The position numbers and the translations under genes are program-made. Below the pieces are notes generated by a model. That model had not been told where the DNA came from. It was given only the letters and a program-made list of their open reading frames with translations, and searched no databases. 64,000 bases of DNA from Arcanobacterium bovis (lineage in GTDB: Bacteria; Actinomycetota; Actinomycetes; Actinomycetales; Actinomycetaceae): the NCBI RefSeq assembly GCF_004331995.1, contig NZ_SJDT01000004.1, forward strand, positions 62,001-126,000, written 5' to 3'. Below, piece by piece: positions 38,439 to 48,562 of the stretch (its first letter is position 1; each line of letters opens with the position of its first letter).

Positions 38439-39536
38439 ATGTACTCGCTGTTCAGCGGTGCTGTTATGGACGCCGCCGCCGCAGTCCCGGCACACTTCGG
38501 CAATCCCTTCGCGGAAGAAGAGTCCTTGCGACGCGGGCGTTCAGTAACGGATTTGTCATTTCTTGAGGTGATTACCGTTGCGGGTGTGGATCGAAAAACT
38601 TGGCTGCATAACCTTTCTACCTGCCCTTTTAACGAAATGGCCGCCGGTGAATCGCGCGAGATGCTCATTTTGGATCCACACGGGCACATCGAGCATGCTG
38701 CCGCAGTGACCGACGATGGTGAAACGATCTGGCTGATCACCGATACCGGCAAAGCTCAGCTGCTGATCGACTTCCTCGAGTCAATGAAATTCATGATGCG
38801 CGTTGATATAAAGCGAGTTCCTGCGGTTGTACTCGGTGTGTCGACGTCGCTGTCTGAATTTTCTGAGGACGTTCGTGCGACGCATAGCGAGATGGCTCTA
38901 GTCGCGTGGGAGGATCCGTGGCCGCGCACCCTCCCAGGCGGTGCCGATTATGGACTTGCCGACGACGTTCATCCAGCTCGTAACACGCATCGGACGCTCC
39001 TTGTGCTTGGTGAGCAAAGCGCGCCCGTCGTCGTCGAAAAACTGCTCGGCGAGGGCATGACGCCGGTGGGGCTCGTTGCGTGGGAGGCGGCACGTATCGT
39101 TGATCGCCGTCCGCGTGCAGCGCTCGATGCTGCTGACCAGCCGCTTCCGCATGAGCTGGATTGGATTCGCACGGCGGTGCATCTGAACAAGGGATGCTAC
39201 CGTGGTCAGGAAACGGTGGCGAAATTGGTGAATTTGGGCAGGCCACCGCGGAGATTTACCTATTTGTATCTCGAAGGCCCAGAAGGTGATTTGCCTGCTC
39301 CTGGAACTGAGGTCTTCCGGGGTGAGCGGCGTGTTGGCGTGCTGACGTCGGTGGCGCGCGATTTTGAAGAAGGGCCGGTGGGTTTGGCGCTTATTAAGCG
39401 GTCAACTCCGGTAAGTGACCAGCTTAGAGTAGGCGATTTTGTGGCGGTGCAAGAGGAAATCGTCTCGGCTGAGGGGAAATCTTCGGTGTCTCCGCAGGAG
39501 CGTCCCGGATCGGAATTGCGAAAAGGAGCGAAGTAA
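38439..39536 (+). CDS. ygfZ: YgfZ/GcvT-like folate-binding Fe-S cluster protein
   Basis: A tetrahydrofolate-dependent protein that supports repair or assembly of some Fe-S enzymes. 365 residues with the diagnostic KGCYRGQETVAK motif and the GcvT-like fold (LHNLSTCPFN, then LDPHGHIEHAA). I use ATG 38439 with GAGGAG ahead; a longer frame upstream overlaps the preceding gene and has no site. Stop and next start are adjacent, so it is coupled to dtd. Confidence 0.93.
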   Translation: MYSLFSGAVMDAAAAVPAHFGNPFAEEESLRRGRSVTDLSFLEVITVAGVDRKTWLHNLSTCPFNEMAAGESREMLILDPHGHIEHAAAVTDDGETIWLITDTGKAQLLIDFLESMKFMMRVDIKRVPAVVLGVSTSLSEFSEDVRATHSEMALVAWEDPWPRTLPGGADYGLADDVHPARNTHRTLLVLGEQSAPVVVEKLLGEGMTPVGLVAWEAARIVDRRPRAALDAADQPLPHELDWIRTAVHLNKGCYRGQETVAKLVNLGRPPRRFTYLYLEGPEGDLPAPGTEVFRGERRVGVLTSVARDFEEGPVGLALIKRSTPVSDQLRVGDFVAVQEEIVSAEGKSSVSPQERPGSELRKGAK

Positions 39537-40004
39537 ATGCGAGCAGTTATTCAACGCGTGAAGCAGGCGAGTGTGACTGTTATTGATGAAGAGACTGGCC
39601 AGTCACATCAGGCTGGGGCAATTGATGCCGGGTTGTGCGTGCTGCTAGGCATAACGCATGACGATGGCCCGGAGCAGGTTGAGAAAATGGCCCGCAAGAT
39701 TGCTCAGCTCAAACTGTTGCGTTCGCCGCAGGGGTCGGATGAACCTAATGAGCGGGTGTCGGTTGAAGAAAGTGGCGCTTCTGTGCTGCTCGTTTCCCAG
39801 TTCACGCTCTATGCAGATGTGCGCAAAGGGAGGAAGCCATCGTGGTCGAAGGCGGCGCCAGGCGCGGTGGCTCAGCCGCTGTTTGACGACGTGGTTGCGT
39901 CAGTCCGTCGCTATGGGATTGATGTGCACACGGGAGAGTTTGGCGAGATGATGGATGTGTCCTTGGTTAATGACGGACCGTTCACGATTATTGCCGAGGT
40001 TTGA
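39537..40004 (+). CDS. dtd: D-aminoacyl-tRNA deacylase
   Basis: Removes D-amino acids from mischarged tRNA. 155 residues with MRAVIQRVKQASVTV at the N-terminus, SQFTLYADVRKGRKPS with the active-site Gln/Thr region, and VNDGPFTIIAEV at the end. It begins at the base after the ygfZ stop, so the two are translated together. Confidence 0.97.
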   Translation: MRAVIQRVKQASVTVIDEETGQSHQAGAIDAGLCVLLGITHDDGPEQVEKMARKIAQLKLLRSPQGSDEPNERVSVEESGASVLLVSQFTLYADVRKGRKPSWSKAAPGAVAQPLFDDVVASVRRYGIDVHTGEFGEMMDVSLVNDGPFTIIAEV

Positions 40005-40184
40005 TTTATGGCTTAGGTCGTGAAGTAGAGTGCTTTGCGTCGCTAAGTCACGCCAGTGGCGAAATGGTTTTGGTTGGTTCTCAATCGGCACATATGGTTT
40101 AGGTAGTCAAGTTGTGTAATTGCAGCTTTTTGCTGGCGCGCCTGTGAGGCGCATGATGGTCAAATTCCTACCAAGGAGAGCACA

Positions 40185-42788
40185 TTGTTCGAACGGTTTA
40201 CAGATCGGGCTCGCCGAGTCATTGTTTTGGCTCAGGTCGAGGCTCGTAGCCTGAAACATAACTATCTGGGAACTGAGCATATTTTGCTCGGACTCATTAA
40301 AGAAGGCGAAGGCGTGGCCGCCAAGGCGCTCGAAGCCCTTGATGTTTCGTTCGATGCAGTGCGTGAGCAGGTTGTAGACATCATCGGTGAAGGGCAAGAA
40401 GAACCGTCGGGTCATATTCCGTTTACTCCGCGTGCGAAGAAAGTGCTCGAATATGCGATGCGTGAGGGCTTGCAGTTGGGTCATTCCTACATCGGCACTG
40501 AGCACCTTCTGCTCGGTCTTTGCCGCGAGCAGGAAGGTGTTGCAGCGCAGGTATTGGTGAAGCTCGGCGCCGATCTTACGAAGGTGCGTAATCAAGTTAC
40601 TCAGCTGCTTTCTGGCTACCAAGGTAAGGAAGCTGTTGGCGTTGGTGCTGGATCGCAGCGCGACGGCGGCAAGAGCGGCTCAACGATCCTTGATCAGTAT
40701 GGCCGTAATCTCACCCAGTCTGCTCGCGAGAACAAGCTCGATCCGGTGATTGGCCGGCACAATGAATCGCAGCGTGTGATGCAGGTACTTTCACGCCGTA
40801 CGAAGAATAATCCAGTGCTGATTGGCGAGCCTGGCGTTGGTAAAACGGCAGTTGTTGAGGGGCTTGCCCAGGCGATTGCTGCTGGTGATGTGCCAGAGAC
40901 GCTTAAAGAAAAGCAACTCTATTCGCTGGATATGGGCTCATTGGTGGCCGGTTCGCGCTATCGTGGCGATTTTGAAGATCGCATGAAGAAGATTCTCAAA
41001 GAGATCAATACACGTGGCGACATTATCCTCTTTATCGACGAAATCCACACCTTGGTGGGCGCGGGTGCAGCAGAAGGCGCTCTGGATGCGGCGTCGTTAT
41101 TGAAACCTATGATGGCGCGTGGCGAGTTGCAGGTTATCGGTGCCACCACCCTCGACGAATACCGTAAGTACATTGAAAAAGATGCTGCTCTTGAACGGCG
41201 TTTCCAGCCGATTCAGGTTGAGCAGCCGACGGTGAAAGAAACGATCGCAATTCTTGAGGGGCTGCGTGACCGCTACGAGGCTTACCACCGCGTAACGATT
41301 ACGGATGAGGCGCTTGAAGCTGCTGCTACTATGGCTGATCGCTACATTAATGATCGTTTCTTGCCTGATAAGGCCATTGATCTTATCGACGAAGCTGGTG
41401 CTCGCCTGGCAATCCAGAAGATGACGGCGCCGCCAGAGTTGCGTGAGCTTGATGAGCAGATTGCGCTTGTGCGTGCCGACAAAGAAGCTGCTATCGACGG
41501 CCAGGACTTCGAGAAGGCCGCCGCTTTGCGCGATAAGGAACAGCAGCTGAGTACGCAGCGTTCCGAGCGTGAGCAGGCATGGAAAGACGGCGACTTGGAC
41601 GTCGTCTCCGTGGTGGACGAAGACCTCATTGCAGAAGTGCTGTCGATGTCCACTGGTATCCCAGTATTCAAACTTACTGAGGCTGAATCGGCCAAGTTGT
41701 TGCGGATGGAGGAAGAGCTCCACAAACGTGTTATTGGTCAGCATGAGGCAGTTAAGTCGATCTCGCAGGCAATTCGCCGTTCGCGCGCTGGTTTGAAGGA
41801 TCCGAACCGCCCCGGTGGCTCGTTCATTTTTGCTGGTCCGACCGGCGTGGGAAAGACGGAACTTGCCAAGGCGCTCGCGGAATTCTTGTTTGGTGATGAA
41901 GAAGCTTTGATCACTCTGGATATGTCGGAGTACCAGGAGAAGCACACGGTGTCGCGCCTCTTTGGTGCCCCTCCGGGATATGTTGGGTACGACGAAGGTG
42001 GTCAGCTAACCGAGAAGGTGCGTCGTAAGCCATTCTCGGTGGTGCTTTTCGACGAGATCGAAAAAGCACACCAGGATTTGTTCAACTCTCTGTTGCAAAT
42101 TTTGGAAGAAGGCCGACTCACGGATTCGCAGGGTCGTGTGGTTGACTTCAAGAACACTATTATCATCATGACCACGAACTTGGGTGCGAAGGATATTGCC
42201 AAGGGAGTTGTGACTGGTTTCCAGATGGACGGCGATGTGTCCACCTCGTATGAGCGCATGAAGCTGCGCGTGAATGAGGAGCTCAAGAACCACTTCCGGC
42301 CTGAGTTCCTCAACCGTGTGGACGACATCATCGTGTTCCCGCAGCTGGAGCGCCCAGAGATTTTGCAGATCGTCGATTTGATGATTCGCAAGCTCGATTT
42401 GCGCCTAAACGACAAGGGAATGTCGCTTGCGCTATCGCAAGATGCGAAGCAACTTTTGGCCGATCGTGGCTACGATCCAGTGTTGGGTGCGCGTCCGCTG
42501 CGTCGTGCGATTCAACGCGATATCGAAGATGTTCTCTCTGAGAAGCTGCTTTTCGGTGAATTTTCTGCTGGACAGACGATCGTCGTGGACGTGGATAAAG
42601 AAGATATCCCGATGAGCTTTACATTCACTGGATATGATTCGGATTTCCAGCTCCCAGAAGGCGTGAAGCGCGGTAGCGGCGGCGAGCAAATTGATGGTTT
42701 AGCTCAGCCTACCAATCTCGTGCCGGAGGCTGATGCTGAGGATACTGGAACCGAAGAAGCTACCGTGCAGGCTGATCTTACTGAGTAA
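40185..42788 (+). CDS. clpC: ATP-dependent Clp protease ATP-binding subunit ClpC
   Basis: Unfoldase that feeds substrates to ClpP. 867 residues: two N-terminal Clp-N repeats ([13 protein letters not shown], and a second about residue 80), AAA-1 with Walker [14 protein letters not shown], the UVR/middle region near residue 430 ([12 protein letters not shown]), AAA-2 with Walker [15 protein letters not shown] and the VGYDEGG pore loop, then the D2-small domain. The start is TTG 40185 behind AAGGAGAG, giving the usual [11 protein letters not shown] start. It is monocistronic, with a 180-base leader free of other genes. I see no clear CtsR or ClgR box. Confidence 0.97.
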   Translation: MFERFTDRARRVIVLAQVEARSLKHNYLGTEHILLGLIKEGEGVAAKALEALDVSFDAVREQVVDIIGEGQEEPSGHIPFTPRAKKVLEYAMREGLQLGHSYIGTEHLLLGLCREQEGVAAQVLVKLGADLTKVRNQVTQLLSGYQGKEAVGVGAGSQRDGGKSGSTILDQYGRNLTQSARENKLDPVIGRHNESQRVMQVLSRRTKNNPVLIGEPGVGKTAVVEGLAQAIAAGDVPETLKEKQLYSLDMGSLVAGSRYRGDFEDRMKKILKEINTRGDIILFIDEIHTLVGAGAAEGALDAASLLKPMMARGELQVIGATTLDEYRKYIEKDAALERRFQPIQVEQPTVKETIAILEGLRDRYEAYHRVTITDEALEAAATMADRYINDRFLPDKAIDLIDEAGARLAIQKMTAPPELRELDEQIALVRADKEAAIDGQDFEKAAALRDKEQQLSTQRSEREQAWKDGDLDVVSVVDEDLIAEVLSMSTGIPVFKLTEAESAKLLRMEEELHKRVIGQHEAVKSISQAIRRSRAGLKDPNRPGGSFIFAGPTGVGKTELAKALAEFLFGDEEALITLDMSEYQEKHTVSRLFGAPPGYVGYDEGGQLTEKVRRKPFSVVLFDEIEKAHQDLFNSLLQILEEGRLTDSQGRVVDFKNTIIIMTTNLGAKDIAKGVVTGFQMDGDVSTSYERMKLRVNEELKNHFRPEFLNRVDDIIVFPQLERPEILQIVDLMIRKLDLRLNDKGMSLALSQDAKQLLADRGYDPVLGARPLRRAIQRDIEDVLSEKLLFGEFSAGQTIVVDVDKEDIPMSFTFTGYDSDFQLPEGVKRGSGGEQIDGLAQPTNLVPEADAEDTGTEEATVQADLTE

Positions 42789-42834
42789 GCGGCGCTAACT
42801 GTGCAAGTACCGTAGCTACGCAAAGTGCTAGTTG

Positions 42835-42870
42835 TGAGGGGGCGGTGTGGAGATCCACACCGCCCCCTCA
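42835..42870. terminator. 17-bp hairpin after clpC
   Basis: Arms 42835-42851 and 42854-42870 pair perfectly around GA. It is GC-rich with no T-run and lies between converging genes. Confidence 0.7.
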
Positions 42871-42932
42871 TGTCAGCACACACGCTCGTTGCCAAGGCAA
42901 CCAAAGCTAGCACTGCCAGATTTTTGGTGAAG

Positions 42933-42972
42933 TTTTGCAAACATCTCAACATATATCGAGATGTTTGCAAAA
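42933..42972. repeat. Dispersed palindromic element, copy 3
   Basis: Perfect 15-bp arms (42933-42947 with 42958-42972) around AACATATATC. The outer bases TTGGTG and CGCCCCAAG line up with copies 1 and 2, but pairing there is poor, so this copy has diverged at its ends. It lies between clpC and the HAD phosphatase gene, 62 bases past the clpC hairpin. Confidence 0.75.
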
Positions 42973-42990
42973 ACGCCCCAAGATTCAACG

Positions 42991-43881
42991 TTATGACTGC
43001 TCGTCCGCAAACTCACGATCAAATTCGTCAACGTAAATCTCCAAGAACTGCGCGACTGCATCGTCTGCATGATGTCCAATGCACGCACGCGAAATGTCTT
43101 TTACCTCAGCACGAGCATTGCCCATCGCTACTGGCCAGCCAATAATTTCTAGCCATTCAACGTCGTTGCCACCGTCGCCAAATCCGGCAACGCGATCAAG
43201 TGAGATACCCGTCTTTTCTGCCACAATGCGCATTGCTTTTCCTTTTCCCTCGCTGAGCGAAGCGATGTCAAAAAAGTTGTCGATTGAGCGCTGTGCGCTT
43301 GGACAATGCTTGAGAATTTCAGGAGAGATCTCGTCAAGATAGGAGGCATCCATGTGCCCGAACATCATCTTGAAGATGTGGTGTGGTTCAATCGTGGAGA
43401 AATCTTGCACTTTGATAGGGAGATTCTGATGAGCGCCCTTCAAAAAATCACTGCTCATATCGAGCTGTTCCACGTAGATGGAATCCTCAGAAAATATGGT
43501 TGTGATGAGATCGTATTTTTTACCGATCTCAATGATCGTGCGTGATTCGTCAGCCGTGAGCGGTTGTGAGTGGAAAATCTCACCAGTGGAAGAGTGCCCG
43601 ATAATAGCTCCATTTGAACCGATTGCGATTCCGTCGTGCCCTGCTCTGCGCATAATCTCAGCTGCAGAATCCCAAAGACGACCAGTAACGATGATGATTT
43701 CAATGCCTCGCTCGCTTAATGCTCGCAACGCCGCGATAGTGCGATCAGACACGTAGGATTCGCCGTCAGCAATAGTGCCATCCACATCGAAGGCCATTGC
43801 GTCTAGTTTCCCCATCTGACGTGCAAGATTGCGAAGTTGAGATTCATTGATTGATTGTGCATCCGAGGGAAACGTATTCAC
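42991..43881 (-). CDS. Cof-type HAD-IIB phosphatase
   Basis: A 296-residue hydrolase with HAD motif I AFDVDGTIAD, motif II IIVTGR, the Lys-containing region and the last motif GFGDGGNDVEWLEIIG. Members dephosphorylate sugar phosphates, nucleotides or cofactors; the substrate here is unknown. The start is GTG behind GAAAGGAAC. It stands alone, converging on clpC. Confidence 0.88.
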   Translation of the reverse strand: MNTFPSDAQSINESQLRNLARQMGKLDAMAFDVDGTIADGESYVSDRTIAALRALSERGIEIIIVTGRLWDSAAEIMRRAGHDGIAIGSNGAIIGHSSTGEIFHSQPLTADESRTIIEIGKKYDLITTIFSEDSIYVEQLDMSSDFLKGAHQNLPIKVQDFSTIEPHHIFKMMFGHMDASYLDEISPEILKHCPSAQRSIDNFFDIASLSEGKGKAMRIVAEKTGISLDRVAGFGDGGNDVEWLEIIGWPVAMGNARAEVKDISRACIGHHADDAVAQFLEIYVDEFDREFADEQS

Positions 43882-44069
43882 GTCGTTCCTTTCATAGCGG
43901 GCATTGCCAGTCTCAAAGCCATTTTACAATGCGCCTCCTCTCAAAAGCTCGTGTTAATGCCTGTTTCAACAAATTCGCACATGCTGAAATTGGGCGGAGC
44001 TTTCTGCTTTGAATAGGGATAGGATATTGGAGGTAGACCACTTACCTATCCCCGCTCAGAGGAGACAAT

Positions 44070-44513
44070 ATGCCTCAACCGGACACCACACAGCCGAGAC
44101 CCAAGATACTTTTCATTTGTGTGAAAAATGCAGGGAAAAGTCAGATGGCTGCTGCTTTGATGCGACATATGTATGCCGAGCGTGTTGACGTTACATCAGC
44201 TGGTACGCATCCGGGCACAAACCTCAACTCCGAGTCAGAGCAGAGCATCCAAGCAGCTGGAGCGAGTTTTGAGGGCGAGTTTCCCAAAGCGATCGACGCC
44301 GATGCGTTACGGTGCGCAGACGCCGTCGTCATCATCGGGAAGGAAGCGCAGGTTGAGCCGGTGCCTGGTATGAAAGCGCAGATTGAGCGGTGGGAAACGG
44401 ACGAGCCTTCCTTGCGTGGCATCGACGGTGCGGAGCGGATGAACATGATCCGCGATGAACTGTGTGAACGTGTGCAAGAGTTGGGTGAACGCCTGTTCGC
44501 TACTTGTAACTGA
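44070..44513 (+). CDS. Low-molecular-weight phosphatase / mycothiol-type arsenate reductase-like protein
   Basis: A 147-residue protein of the low-molecular-weight tyrosine-phosphatase fold. The phosphate loop is CVKNAGKSQMAAAL: Cys then five residues and Lys, where tyrosine phosphatases have Arg. From memory, corynebacterial mycothiol-linked arsenate reductases carry the same Lys, and TSAGTHPGTNLN and VIIGKEAQ also resemble them. Arsenate reduction with mycothiol fits the mshD gene in this window. No arsB, acr3 or arsR gene lies nearby, so a phosphatase role is possible. The start is behind AGAGGAG. Confidence 0.75.
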   Translation: MPQPDTTQPRPKILFICVKNAGKSQMAAALMRHMYAERVDVTSAGTHPGTNLNSESEQSIQAAGASFEGEFPKAIDADALRCADAVVIIGKEAQVEPVPGMKAQIERWETDEPSLRGIDGAERMNMIRDELCERVQELGERLFATCN

Positions 44514-44639
44514 CTGCTCAACCAGACCGCCGCTGGCCGCATGCGATGCTTAAGCCGGCATGACAGAGAGCCTTTGTCTGGAAAGCTGAATGTCTAACCG
44601 CATAGCAATAAAGATATAGTGCAACATCATGGAGTGCAT

Positions 44640-45668
44640 ATGAAAGCCCTAGTAAAAACAAAGCCACAGGTAGGCCTTGAGCTTATTGATATTCCTGAAC
44701 CTGAAGTAGGACCAAATGACGTTAAGGTGCAGGTGCTTCGTACTGGAATTTGTGGAACTGACGTGCACATCCAGCGGTGGGATCCGTGGGCACAGAAGGT
44801 GGTGCAGACGCCGCGAATTATTGGACACGAGTTTTGTGGGCGGATCGTTGAAGTGGGCGAGCTGGTCACGGGATTGGAACTCGGGCAGATTGTCTCCGGT
44901 GAGGGGCACTATGTGTGTGGGCGTTGCCGGGCGTGTTTGGCGGGACGGCGTGAAGTTTGTGCCAATACGCAGGGGATTGGCTACGCCGTCGACGGTGCTA
45001 TGAGCGAATATTTTGTATTTCCAGCTGCGAATGTGTGGGTACACCCGCAGAATATTGACCTCGACGTTGCCGCTATTTTCGATCCGTTCGGCAATGCTGT
45101 GCACACTGCTTTGCAATTCCCGTGTTTGGCGGAGGACGTGCTTGTTTCCGGTGCTGGCCCGATTGGAATCATGGCGGCATTGGTAGCTCAATTCCAAGGG
45201 GCGCGCAATGTGGTGCTCTCGGATCTCTCCGATGAACGCCTTGAGCTGGCCAAAAAGCTCGGCATTAAAAACACCATCAATGTTGGGCACAGTGAGCTAA
45301 AAGAGACATTTGGCGCGCTCGGGCTAAAAGAAGGCTTCGATGTGGGGCTTGAGATGTCTGGTTCGCCGGTTGCAATTCGCTCGATGATTAACCACATGGT
45401 GCATGGTGGCCGAATGGCGCTGCTAGGCACCCCAATTTCGGAAGTCTCACTTGATCTGACCACAGTAATTTTCAATATGCTCACTATTCAGGGCGTAACT
45501 GGGCGTCGCATTTTTGAAACATGGTACGCGGCCTCGGCTCTTGTGAGCTCTGGTCTTGATATTTCGGGTGTTATCACTGATCGTTTGCCCTACACAGACT
45601 TCGAAGAAGCCTTTGCTATCGCAGCGAACGGCAAGTCTGGAAAAGTTGTGCTGAACTGGGAAAGCTAA
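44640..45668 (+). CDS. tdh: L-threonine 3-dehydrogenase
   Basis: Zinc-dependent medium-chain dehydrogenase oxidising threonine with NAD to 2-amino-3-ketobutyrate. 342 residues, as in E. coli. Motifs: CGTDVHI with the catalytic zinc Cys, GHEFCGRI, the structural-zinc Cys set CGRCRACLAGRREVC, and the Rossmann GAGPIG. I use ATG 44640 (MKALVKTKP), with GGAG just upstream. kbl, the next step, follows on the same strand after an unusually long 213-base gap. Confidence 0.94.
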   Translation: MKALVKTKPQVGLELIDIPEPEVGPNDVKVQVLRTGICGTDVHIQRWDPWAQKVVQTPRIIGHEFCGRIVEVGELVTGLELGQIVSGEGHYVCGRCRACLAGRREVCANTQGIGYAVDGAMSEYFVFPAANVWVHPQNIDLDVAAIFDPFGNAVHTALQFPCLAEDVLVSGAGPIGIMAALVAQFQGARNVVLSDLSDERLELAKKLGIKNTINVGHSELKETFGALGLKEGFDVGLEMSGSPVAIRSMINHMVHGGRMALLGTPISEVSLDLTTVIFNMLTIQGVTGRRIFETWYAASALVSSGLDISGVITDRLPYTDFEEAFAIAANGKSGKVVLNWES

Positions 45669-45881
45669 GCGGCGAGCGGCGTAACGGCATGCGAGGAATA
45701 CTAACTGGGAACACTGACTAGCAGCACTAATCCACTTGGTGAACAGCAGAACGTAGAGGCTTGAGGCTGCAGAAGCGTCAGGCCGTAGGAGCTTCAGGGC
45801 GCACAAGCTTCAAAACGCAGAAACTAAACAGTAAACAGAAACTCAAGCAGCAGAAAAACAACACGAACACGAGGTAGTAAA

Positions 45882-47189
45882 ATGAGTGTACAAAGCTATG
45901 AACCGATGCGTACATTCCTCTCCGGACAATTGAATGAGCTACGTGAGCAGGGTTTATATAAGAACGAAGAAGCGCTCACCACTGCGCAAGCTACGCATAT
46001 CGGCGTTGAAGATGGACGCGACGTGCTCAATCTATGCGCCAATAACTACCTTGGCCTCGCGGATTCCCCTGAGCTCATCGCCGCTGCGAAAACGGCGATG
46101 GATAAATGGGGATTCGGAATGAGTTCAGTTCGTTTCATCTGTGGCACGCAAACGCAGCACACGACGCTCGAAGCAGCACTGACGTCGTTTTTGCACCCGC
46201 GAGCTGGCGTTTCTTCCGATGGTGCTCAGGTGGACACTGCCGCTGAGGTCGCCGCTACCGAAACCTCCGCCACCGAGGTCTCCGCCACAGAGGGCGACGA
46301 CGAGTGGGATACGATCTTGTACTCGTCCTGTTTCGATGCCAACGGCGGTTTGTTCGAAACCCTGTTTGGTGCCGAGGACGCAATTATCTCTGATGAATTG
46401 AACCATGCCTCGATCATCGACGGCGTACGCTTGTCCAAGGCGGCTCGTTTCCGATACAAGAACCGCGATATGGCTGATCTTGAGGCGAAGTTGCGGGAGG
46501 CGACGGCGTCGTCGCGCTTTACTGTGATCGCAACCGATGGCGTATTTTCCATGGACGGCTACCTGGCGCCGCTGCCAGAAATTTGCGATCTAGCCGATAA
46601 GTATGGCGCGTTGGTTATGGTTGATGATTCGCACGCAGTCGGATTTATGGGGCAAACTGGCGCAGGTACACCTGAGCATTTTGGGGTGAGTGACCGCGTC
46701 GACATTCTCACTGGCACATTGGGTAAAGCTTTGGGTGGGGCGTCGGGTGGATACACCTGTGCGCGCCGTGAAATTGTAGCGACGCTGCGTCAAAAATCGC
46801 GGCCGTATCTGTTCTCGAACTCTCTTGCGCCGGCCATCGCCGGAGCTACTTTGAAGGTGATTGAGCTGCTCAAAGAGTCTTCTGAGTTGTTGACTCGTTT
46901 GCGTGAGAATACGCAGTATTTTCGTCAGCGCATGTGCGAAGAAGGATTCGAAATTCCCGAATCAACCCACCCGATCGTTCCGGTGATGTTTGGCGACGCC
47001 GTTGTGGCCGCGAAAATGGCAGACGCGATTCTTGCCCGTGGTGTTTACGTTCGGGCATTTTCGTATCCAGTGGTTCCAATGGGTAAGGCGCGCATCCGTA
47101 CGCAACTGAATGCCAAATTGAGCAAAGATGATCTCGATCGGGCAATCGCTGCTTTTGTGGACGCGCGCCGTGAAGTATTGGGGAGCTAG
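45882..47189 (+). CDS. kbl: Glycine C-acetyltransferase (2-amino-3-ketobutyrate CoA ligase) with inserted repeat
   Basis: PLP enzyme that splits 2-amino-3-ketobutyrate with CoA to glycine and acetyl-CoA, completing threonine breakdown begun by Tdh. 435 residues, against about 398 in E. coli. The core is highly conserved: [45 protein letters not shown] and the PLP lysine in [14 protein letters not shown]. The extra length is one insert at about residues 106-142, Ala/Glu/Thr/Ser-rich and built from 15-base in-frame repeats, lying between FL and ILYSS. Activity is probably kept, since the insert falls at a surface loop in relatives. Confidence 0.94.
   Translation: MSVQSYEPMRTFLSGQLNELREQGLYKNEEALTTAQATHIGVEDGRDVLNLCANNYLGLADSPELIAAAKTAMDKWGFGMSSVRFICGTQTQHTTLEAALTSFLHPRAGVSSDGAQVDTAAEVAATETSATEVSATEGDDEWDTILYSSCFDANGGLFETLFGAEDAIISDELNHASIIDGVRLSKAARFRYKNRDMADLEAKLREATASSRFTVIATDGVFSMDGYLAPLPEICDLADKYGALVMVDDSHAVGFMGQTGAGTPEHFGVSDRVDILTGTLGKALGGASGGYTCARREIVATLRQKSRPYLFSNSLAPAIAGATLKVIELLKESSELLTRLRENTQYFRQRMCEEGFEIPESTHPIVPVMFGDAVVAAKMADAILARGVYVRAFSYPVVPMGKARIRTQLNAKLSKDDLDRAIAAFVDARREVLGS
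46245..46289 (+). repeat. Three 15-bp in-frame tandem repeats inside kbl
   Basis: Units 46245-46259, 46260-46274 and 46275-46289 follow the pattern GA(G/A)(G/A)(T/C)C(G/T)CCGC(T/C)AC(C/A), and encode [10 protein letters not shown] and EVSAT. They lie in the extra loop of Kbl. Copy-number change would keep the reading frame. Confidence 0.8.
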
Positions 47190-47218
47190 TAGCGATTAGT
47201 TTCCAGTTGTTAGTGCTC

Positions 47219-47255
47219 GGTAACTAACGACTGCTCCTTGCTGCCGTTAGTTACC
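47219..47255. terminator. Hairpin after kbl
   Basis: GGTAACTAACG (47219-47229) pairs with CGTTAGTTACC (47245-47255), an 11-bp stem 30 bases past the kbl stop. A probable terminator. Confidence 0.55.
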
Positions 47256-47299
47256 AGCCGCTAGCTACTCGCCTCTTGCGTTGTTGCTTGCTAGCGGCT
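47256..47299. terminator. Hairpin overlapping the end of the sugar transporter gene
   Basis: AGCCGCTAGC (47256-47265) pairs with GCTAGCGGCT (47290-47299). It includes the stop codon region of the minus-strand MFS gene and may terminate that transcript. Confidence 0.5.
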
Positions 47300-48562
47300 T
47301 CGTTTAACCGGAAGCACTAGCAACGCTCCAATCACCGTAATTATGCCCGTGCAGATATAAAGGCCCGGGTATCCGCCAAAGACTTTGAGTGCGAATGTGG
47401 CCGAAATGCCTGCGAGCATATTCGTGATTCCCACAGTGAGCGTCATGATCGACATATCTCGTGCACGAGTTTGGGCGTAGGGCAGAACTTCGTTGATCAA
47501 CGCTTGGTCTACAGAAGTGAACGTGCCCCAACCGATACCCAGGATAATTCCGGCGGTGATAACCATTGGCCACGTGTGTACGAATGCCATCATGATTGCT
47601 GCGCCTCCAGCCAAGAGCGCCGATGCAACCACAAATATTTTGCGTTTTTGCACTTTATCAGACCATTTTCCGCCCACAATTGCGGAAAGAATAGTCACTG
47701 CTGCGTAGACAACGGTGAGGATAAGGACTCCGCCTTCGGGATCTTCAAGCTTAATCTGATCTTGCAGGTAGTAGTACAAAAAGAAGAGCGCAACATAATT
47801 TCCTAGGTGTACAACGAAGCGTGCTGCGAAAACCCACAGGTAATCAACGTAATCGTGAAGCGAGTGGGTAATCGCCGCAATATTGTTGGCGAGATTGTCG
47901 GCTTCTGTGCGAGCCCGTTCTTTGGTCTCAGCTGCGTGAATATCGCGTGAGTGCTTCCAAGTTCCAGTGAGGGTATAGGTGAGAAGTATCGCCACGAACA
48001 GACCTACTACTACGATATACGCAGTTTGAAGCGGGAATGCTTCGGCAACGATTGTGCCGCCCACCAGGCCAAATGTGAACGTTGCGCCCAGCACTCCCGA
48101 TACCATGCCGTATTGGCGCTGAGGTACCGTGTCTGGAGTGAGCGTAAGGATATTATTCGTGCTCAGTACTGTGAAGAACTGGAACGCAGCCCAGGCGGTT
48201 ACCATCACCCAGTAACTCGGAGTGAAGGATATGAAGAACAGCATCGCACAAGCGCCGAAGCCGCCAACTAGTATCCACGGCAAGCGTTTGCCCCAGCGCG
48301 TTCTCGTGCGATCAGAGAGCGATCCGGCAAAAATTGACGTTATTACCTGCACGGTTCCGCCAATGGTCATGAGCACGCCGAGCATAGCCTCTTTGTTAGA
48401 TGCATCGAGCTGCTGCATTTGCATGCCGAGGAGTAGCTGGCTCGGAGCTGCCCAAGACACACAAGTGGCAAAGTAGAGGAGCCCATACGCGCTCACCCAG
48501 CTCTTTTTCACGTCAGGACGACGGTTGGTGTCGATGGCGTCGTCGTAAATCATTTCAGTCAT
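47291..48562 (-). CDS. MFS sugar transporter
   Basis: A 423-residue transporter with twelve membrane helices. The first cytosolic loop reads GSLSDRTRTRWGKRLPWI and the matching one in the second half GGKWSDKVQKRK, typical of MFS/GPH-like carriers for di- and oligosaccharides. Its start ATG overlaps the stop of the upstream beta-glucosidase gene by four bases, so the pair probably imports and hydrolyses a beta-glucoside. The exact sugar is not readable. Confidence 0.88.
   Translation of the reverse strand: MTEMIYDDAIDTNRRPDVKKSWVSAYGLLYFATCVSWAAPSQLLLGMQMQQLDASNKEAMLGVLMTIGGTVQVITSIFAGSLSDRTRTRWGKRLPWILVGGFGACAMLFFISFTPSYWVMVTAWAAFQFFTVLSTNNILTLTPDTVPQRQYGMVSGVLGATFTFGLVGGTIVAEAFPLQTAYIVVVGLFVAILLTYTLTGTWKHSRDIHAAETKERARTEADNLANNIAAITHSLHDYVDYLWVFAARFVVHLGNYVALFFLYYYLQDQIKLEDPEGGVLILTVVYAAVTILSAIVGGKWSDKVQKRKIFVVASALLAGGAAIMMAFVHTWPMVITAGIILGIGWGTFTSVDQALINEVLPYAQTRARDMSIMTLTVGITNMLAGISATFALKVFGGYPGLYICTGIITVIGALLVLPVKRSR

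Noticed and set aside
41097-41945. A 282-codon antisense frame inside clpC
   Set aside because: The sense frame carries full ClpC motifs; the antisense product is Arg/His/Phe-rich and unlike any protein I know.
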